From: REEB48 sp964355085 | Lineage (GTDB): Bacteria; Patescibacteriota; Minisyncoccia; UBA6257; 02-FULL-45-10c | DNA length: 25,899 nt | NCBI GenBank assembly: GCA_964355085.1 | Contig: CAYHBW010000008.1 | Coordinates: forward strand, 1-25,899 | Reading direction: 5' to 3' | In this document: positions 21,555-25,899 of the stretch, piece after piece | How positions within the stretch are numbered: position 1 is the first letter of the stretch | Layout: every line of letters begins with the position of its first letter | Program-made: the position numbers and the translations under genes | Notes under the pieces: model-generated | Told to the model about the DNA's origin: nothing | The model's input: the letters and a program-made list of their open reading frames with translations, nothing else | Databases searched by the model: none

Positions 21555-23375
21555 TTCCTCGACGACATCCTCTATGTCATCAGATGCGCTACTTGCGTTC
21601 TGCAGGGATTTTTCCAAAGCGGCTCGGAGATCATCGATATTTACTCTTTTTTTCACCGGCGCCTGTCCCGCTGAAGGATCTGCCGGCTTTCCGGGAATAC
21701 CCGACGGAGGCGGAGTCAAAATCTGATCAAGAGACGGTTTTGGAACATAAGAAACTTCCGGCCTTGGCGGAGCTGCAGGCCTATCCGGTCTTGCAGACTG
21801 CGGTTTTAACGGATGGAATCCGTCATCCGTCTGCCGACCTTCGGGATTGCCTTGAGGTCTGGTTTCAGGCCGGACATTCGGCTTTAAGGGCTCATGCCTC
21901 TCGCCTTGGCGATATTCTATTTTCTGGTCACGGCGTATTTCGCGCCTCGGCTCGCGACTGAAATCCCGCCTGTCTCCGCGGTCCGACGGTCGGAAAGCGG
22001 AATCCATTTTCGGCTTCAATACCGAAGACAGCGGCTGTTCGTTTTTACGCGCGACTTTATCAGCGGCTGAATCAGCTCCGGTAGAAAGCCACTCGGTCGC
22101 TATCTTCTCCTCCACTATCTCCCGCGGCGTTCCGAATGTCTTGCGGCTGTTTTCAATTATCACATCCGTATAGATCTGCGGAGCCCGCTCATACGGCGGA
22201 ATGCTGCCGGCGGAAAAAGGCCTCGAGGAAACGCCGTCAATCAGAAGCTTGGTATAAAAATTATATTTCGGAAGCCCGACGAAGTCCGGAGCCATGAAAT
22301 CCGGCTGGAATTCTTTTTCAAGGAATTCAGCGTCTTCCGCGCCGACGCGGAAGACAATCATCGTGCCGACGTTGCCGAAAATCGCGTCTCGGACCCGGGT
22401 ATTGGAATCATGGATTAGCTGGCCTATATACTGATGCGCGACTATCAGACAGAGATGGTATTTACGGGCTTCGGAAAGGATGTTGGCGAAGGAATCAGTG
22501 GCGAAATTCTGAAACTCGTCGACATAGAGATAGAAATCGCGGCGGTCTTTTTCCGGGACATCGACGCGGGACATGGCCGCCAGCTGGAGCTTGGTGATCA
22601 TCATAGCCCCGAGCAATGCGGAATTATCCTCGCCGATTCTTCCTTTGGAAAGATTGACGATGAGTATTTTCCCTTCATCCATCACCTTTCGCGGATCGAT
22701 GGAAGAATGCGCCTGGCCGAGGACATTTCTGATGAGCGGATTGGTGACGAACTGTCCTACTTTGTTCTGGATGGCCGCCGTAGCTTCGGTCTGAAATTTC
22801 TCATTCCATTTTCCGAATTCATTGACCCAAAATCCTTTGACGACCGGGTCCTTGAGATTATCCACGACTATCTTGCGGTATTTGGCATCATTGAGCATGC
22901 GCATGATTCCGAGAAGATTCGATCCCGGGGACTCCAAAAGAGCCAACAGCGTGTTGTTCAGGATATATTCCATGCGGCCGGACCAGGCATCCACCCAGAT
23001 CTTCTTGAAAACGCCCATGATGCCGGAAGCGACCAAATGACGGAATTCCGGACCCACCTGCTCGAGCGGATTGAATGCCACCGGGAATTTAGTATCCGAA
23101 GGGTTGAAATAAACCACGTCGTTTATGCGTTCCTCCGGAACGAAATCCAGTATTTTCTCGGCGAATTCCCCGTGAGGGTCGATGACCGCCACTCCTTTGC
23201 CGGACCGGATGTCTGCGATGACGAGATTTTCCAAAAGGTTTGATTTCCCCATTCCGGTCTTCCCGACGACGTACATGTGGCGGCGGCGGTCATCAGTTTT
23301 GATTCCGAATTCCTTCTTCTGGTTACGGAAATTTATTATTCCGAACGGCGATATTTCTTCTTTTTCGAGTGCCAT
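21552..23375 (-). CDS. VirD4/HerA-type ATPase (type IV secretion-like)
   Basis: The 607-residue protein belongs to the HerA/TraG/VirD4 group of ring ATPases. Walker A is GKTGMGKS (38-45), Walker B FYLYVDEFQN (281-290, D286/E287), and the arginine-rich C-part of the core contains VAHQYIGQL. IDPHGE (65-70) is typical of the VirD4-like subgroup. Residues about 445-585 are Pro/Arg/Asp-rich and disordered. Most VirD4 proteins have N-terminal membrane helices; this one has none, but the upstream gene of the pair (23434-24732) supplies them. No relaxase, VirB4 or pilin gene is nearby, so a housekeeping role in envelope DNA or protein transport is possible. It has no Shine-Dalgarno. Confidence 0.88.
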   Translation of the reverse strand: MALEKEEISPFGIINFRNQKKEFGIKTDDRRRHMYVVGKTGMGKSNLLENLVIADIRSGKGVAVIDPHGEFAEKILDFVPEERINDVVYFNPSDTKFPVAFNPLEQVGPEFRHLVASGIMGVFKKIWVDAWSGRMEYILNNTLLALLESPGSNLLGIMRMLNDAKYRKIVVDNLKDPVVKGFWVNEFGKWNEKFQTEATAAIQNKVGQFVTNPLIRNVLGQAHSSIDPRKVMDEGKILIVNLSKGRIGEDNSALLGAMMITKLQLAAMSRVDVPEKDRRDFYLYVDEFQNFATDSFANILSEARKYHLCLIVAHQYIGQLIHDSNTRVRDAIFGNVGTMIVFRVGAEDAEFLEKEFQPDFMAPDFVGLPKYNFYTKLLIDGVSSRPFSAGSIPPYERAPQIYTDVIIENSRKTFGTPREIVEEKIATEWLSTGADSAADKVARKNEQPLSSVLKPKMDSAFRPSDRGDRRDFSREPRREIRRDQKIEYRQGERHEPLKPNVRPETRPQGNPEGRQTDDGFHPLKPQSARPDRPAAPPRPEVSYVPKPSLDQILTPPPSGIPGKPADPSAGQAPVKKRVNIDDLRAALEKSLQNASSASDDIEDVVEE

Positions 23376-23394
23376 TGTTATTTTGATTGCTTAC

Positions 23395-23430
23395 TTTTGA
23401 CTTTAAAACTTTATAAACTTTATAAACTTT
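23395..23430. repeat. ACTTTATAA-type tandem words
   Basis: ACTTTTG, ACTTTAAA, ACTTTATAA (twice), ACTTTCG in a row between the membrane protein gene and the ATPase gene. Confidence 0.65.
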
Positions 23431-23433
23431 CGA

Positions 23434-24732
23434 CTAACTAAATGGGATATTCATCGGGGGTTCGCCCTTTCTGGTCTCAAGACGGCGCAAAAGCGGTGAT
23501 TCCACGGTGACGATCGGGAAGTGGAAGATTGTCGCAAGTTCTTCGGTGTTCAGAATCGAAGCTTTCGGCGGGAACCAGCGCAAACGGTACATATCAAATA
23601 TGGAACGCTGGCGCATATAAAGCTTCTGCTTGCGGAACCAGCTCTTGGTGGTTAATTTCTTAGAAGTGACAAAAGTCAGCGTATCGCCCAACGGACGGAA
23701 ACTGTTCATATCCTGGGTGCTGAACTGCTTGAAAGCTCCGTTGATGGCCGCGACATTCGCAGGAGTGAAGCTGTCCCGCCGGTCAATATAAATGAACCGG
23801 ATGGCCGCTTCGAAACACAACTTAGAAATCTTATTTTCAACGCCTTCCAGGATATTCTTTTCGCCCGGCGACTGATGGAGCATCTTCATGCCTTCTTCTT
23901 TTTTCGGGGACGCTGATGACCAGGCCGGATAGACGCGCGGAGCCGTGAAGAGATTGACCACGAATTCGCCCAATCCGGCGATAAGAGCATCGAGGCCGGA
24001 AAGTTCCACAGTCTTTTTTCTCTGCATCATCTTATCGCGTATCGCCTCCCCTTCCGCCTTCAAAACATCTGACGGAATCGGTTTGACCAGATACTGGAGC
24101 CAGATCGCCTCTCCCTCCTTGAGGCGGGACATGACTTCAGTGATTGCGGAAATCGGGTCCAATCTCTGTTCATCGACATTTGCCTCGAAAAATTCATAAG
24201 TCCGGATCGGATAAGGATTCGGCTTGGACAGTATGAAATCAGCTCCGAAAATATCGTAAACCGCGTTCGGAAGAACATCCGGCATCAGCTCGGTGTAATC
24301 CTCGCCGTCGATTATTTCCGCGTCCGGATATTCGGAATAAACCGCCGATTCCACCAAATTACGGTGCTGTTTCGGACAGCGGATATAAAAATGCACTCCG
24401 CCGGCGTAACCGACAAGTTCACAGGTCAGCCAATAAAGATCCGATCCCTTGAAATACTTGTCTTCAAATCCAGGGTCGGTCGCATAAAGCGCATGCAGGG
24501 CGGAAAAGATGTTTTCCATCGCCTTCGGAGTTTTCAGAATGTTACGTGGAATCTTTATTTCCAGAAGAGTCCAGGAAATGCTTTTTTTCCAGAGGCGGTT
24601 GAGCCCCCAGACCCAAAAATCCCTCCAGATGAAAAAGAGGGCGAGCGGGACGACAATCCACCAGACGACCGAAAAAACATACCAGGCAGACCTTGCTATT
24701 CCGAAGATTATTAGATTCCAATCCATATACAT
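23434..24732 (-). CDS. Membrane partner of the VirD4/HerA-type ATPase
   Basis: The 432-residue protein has one or two N-terminal membrane helices (about 5-40, ARSAWYVFSVVWWIVVPLALFF), then a cytoplasmic domain beginning LLEIKIPRNILKTPKAMENI. The latter segment recurs in proteins encoded next to VirD4/HerA-type ATPases in CPR bacteria and actinobacteria (recalled, not searched). No catalytic motif is seen. It lies 58 bases upstream of the ATPase on the same strand, and probably anchors it to the membrane. Two ATGs (codons 1 and 3) are possible starts; neither has a Shine-Dalgarno. Confidence 0.8.
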   Translation of the reverse strand: MYMDWNLIIFGIARSAWYVFSVVWWIVVPLALFFIWRDFWVWGLNRLWKKSISWTLLEIKIPRNILKTPKAMENIFSALHALYATDPGFEDKYFKGSDLYWLTCELVGYAGGVHFYIRCPKQHRNLVESAVYSEYPDAEIIDGEDYTELMPDVLPNAVYDIFGADFILSKPNPYPIRTYEFFEANVDEQRLDPISAITEVMSRLKEGEAIWLQYLVKPIPSDVLKAEGEAIRDKMMQRKKTVELSGLDALIAGLGEFVVNLFTAPRVYPAWSSASPKKEEGMKMLHQSPGEKNILEGVENKISKLCFEAAIRFIYIDRRDSFTPANVAAINGAFKQFSTQDMNSFRPLGDTLTFVTSKKLTTKSWFRKQKLYMRQRSIFDMYRLRWFPPKASILNTEELATIFHFPIVTVESPLLRRLETRKGEPPMNIPFS

Positions 24733-24792
24733 ATTTTAAATTGAAAGAACAAAATACGCTAACGCCCAGAAACCCCGGAAATAGGAACTTTT

Positions 24793-25839
24793 TTATGCGA
24801 AATTGACGGTATATCGCCCGTCCTCCAATCTCTTGAAATGCTTGCGGTTGCGGAGATTTATAAGAACCGTATTCTTCTTCAAAAGGCGCTCGCTTAAAAC
24901 AAGCTTCATGAGATCGTCAGGAGTCAGAGGACCGTTATCCTTCAGCAACCTAGCCATCACTTCCCGTGCGGTTCCCGGCATGACCCCGAATTCCTTCAAC
25001 GAGTACATTCCACGGCCGACAAGCACGAAACGCGGATCTTTTATGAGTTCGTTATGGACAGTCTGCATATGCGCGGACTTCTTTGAGTCTTTGCGGACTT
25101 TATTTATGGAAACCGCGATGTCTTCAAAGTGGAGCGGCTTGCCCTGCTTTTTCAGCACAAGATACGCCCAATCGCGGACAGTGCGCGGATTTATTTCCGG
25201 CCAGGCGGAAAGGCCGAAATCTCCGAAAGAATTCACATGAAAATGCTTGGATGCGGAAATGTAATTCAAGGCGATAAGATCCTTGAGATTATGCGGCTTG
25301 ACCACCTCTTCAAAAACTTTGTCTATGCTCTGATGGGAAACGACCGTATCGCGCTTGTTCTCCATGGATTTCACCAATTTGGAAACAAAACCGACGGCCT
25401 TTTTCCTGTCTTCCTCGGAAAGATACCAGAATGAAAAAACGCTGTTGTCTTCCTGCGCATATCTAACTTCCCCGGATACATCCAGCACGAAGTGGATCTT
25501 ATTGGCGAAATTGGCGGAACCGGCATCGGCCACCATCAGCTTAAGATCTTCCAGGAGAAGATTCTCCCGGCGGAGACCGCCGACGTTCTTGAGATGGGAC
25601 CTGACAAGCTCAACCAGCTGGCGGGCTTCATCTTTCTTCAAAAGCGGACGGAGAGACTGCAAAGCGCCGGCCTCTATCTGCCGGACTCTTTCGCGGGTTA
25701 CACCCATGGCTTCGCCGATTTCCGCCAAGGTCTTAGGGTTGCCGTCCTTGATTCCATAACGGCCTTCAATGACCGCTCTCTGCCTCGCATCAAGGCCGGA
25801 AGTCAGCTGCCCCACTAATTTAGAAACGTTTATACTCAT
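24793..25839 (-). CDS. Sigma-region-4 HTH protein with HARE-HTH domain
   Basis: The 348-residue protein opens with a sigma-70 region 4 module (15-67): DARQRAVIEGRYGIKDG, then TLAEIGEAMGVTRERVRQIE. There is no region 2, so it cannot bind a -10 element or initiate alone. Residues about 219-284 form a HARE-HTH-like winged helix (VRDWAYLVLKKQGKPLHFED ... GRGMYSLKEFG), the fold of the RNA polymerase delta subunit. A second winged-helix-like copy may follow (about 290-346). It is therefore probably an RNA polymerase-associated regulator. The middle (70-215) is unrecognised. A near-consensus promoter lies upstream; no Shine-Dalgarno. Confidence 0.88.
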   Translation of the reverse strand: MSINVSKLVGQLTSGLDARQRAVIEGRYGIKDGNPKTLAEIGEAMGVTRERVRQIEAGALQSLRPLLKKDEARQLVELVRSHLKNVGGLRRENLLLEDLKLMVADAGSANFANKIHFVLDVSGEVRYAQEDNSVFSFWYLSEEDRKKAVGFVSKLVKSMENKRDTVVSHQSIDKVFEEVVKPHNLKDLIALNYISASKHFHVNSFGDFGLSAWPEINPRTVRDWAYLVLKKQGKPLHFEDIAVSINKVRKDSKKSAHMQTVHNELIKDPRFVLVGRGMYSLKEFGVMPGTAREVMARLLKDNGPLTPDDLMKLVLSERLLKKNTVLINLRNRKHFKRLEDGRYTVNFA

Positions 25840-25866
25840 ACTGTTTATAAAAAATTGATTAATAAT

Positions 25867-25895
25867 ATAATATCACAGTTAAGTTTTTGCGTCAA
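25867..25895 (-). promoter_or_regulatory. Promoter of the sigma4/HARE-HTH gene
   Basis: Minus-strand TTGACG, a 17-base spacer and TATTAT. The predicted start near 25860 gives a leader of about 21 nt. Confidence 0.7.
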
Positions 25896-25899
25896 CCCC

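Noticed and set aside
1..25899. TGA recoded as glycine (genetic code 25)
   Set aside because: Several genes end in TGA directly before a terminator or the next feature, and the known proteins read normally with the standard code.
1..25899. CRISPR array, insertion sequence or prophage
   Set aside because: No regularly spaced direct repeats with unique spacers, no transposase with flanking inverted repeats, and no phage structural genes were found.

Overview
The window looks like a piece of chromosome from a member of the Candidate Phyla Radiation (Patescibacteria), most likely a Parcubacteria/Moranbacteria-type lineage. This rests on the gene content: a zinc-ribbon bL28, a very lysine-rich RpoD tail, a short AspRS without the GAD insertion, a DUF5667-like protein, a sigma-region-4/HARE-HTH protein, and a chromosomal VirD4/HerA-type ATPase paired with a membrane protein. 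TGA is used as a stop, so recoding lineages such as Gracilibacteria/Absconditabacteria are unlikely. There is no phage, insertion sequence, CRISPR array or rRNA.

Layout. 1-5300 (minus strand): secreted DUF5667-like protein, rpoD and dnaG, with dispersed palindromes on both sides of dnaG. 5400-7010: two small unknown genes, rpmB behind a long hairpin leader, and tRNA-Pro(GGG). 7050-9690: a nucleotide-themed cluster holding an NDT-like/guanylate-kinase-like fusion, a 6S-like small RNA, a divergent HIT-like protein, a second NDT-like protein and a small partner. 9690-11610: aspS-ndk. 11680-14610: a split comEC, with the Rec2 channel and the MBL hydrolase as separate genes, plus a membrane protein. 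14670-15415: a 250-nt densely structured non-coding stretch with a strong terminator, downstream of an HTH-like protein gene. 15510-18922: mnmA, a large membrane-associated protein and a small acidic protein. 18916-20940: small secreted protein, sugar nucleotidyltransferase, an unknown gene. 20908-21519: efp. 21552-24732: the VirD4/HerA-type ATPase and its membrane partner. 24793-25839: the sigma4/HARE-HTH regulator.

Most genes are housekeeping: transcription, replication, tRNA and ribosome function, and nucleotide supply. DNA uptake (ComEC) and DNA or protein movement (VirD4-like) also appear. Promoters are clear vegetative -35/-10 pairs with 17-bp spacing, and most genes end in compact terminators. 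Several good promoters sit so close to the start codon that the mRNAs would be leaderless.

The strongest candidates for something undescribed are the structured RNA at 14713-14953, the 6S-like RNA at 8150-8289, the rpmB leader hairpin at 6425-6565, AT-rich intergenic repeats carried in frame inside mnmA, and the NDT-like/guanylate-kinase-like fusion cluster.
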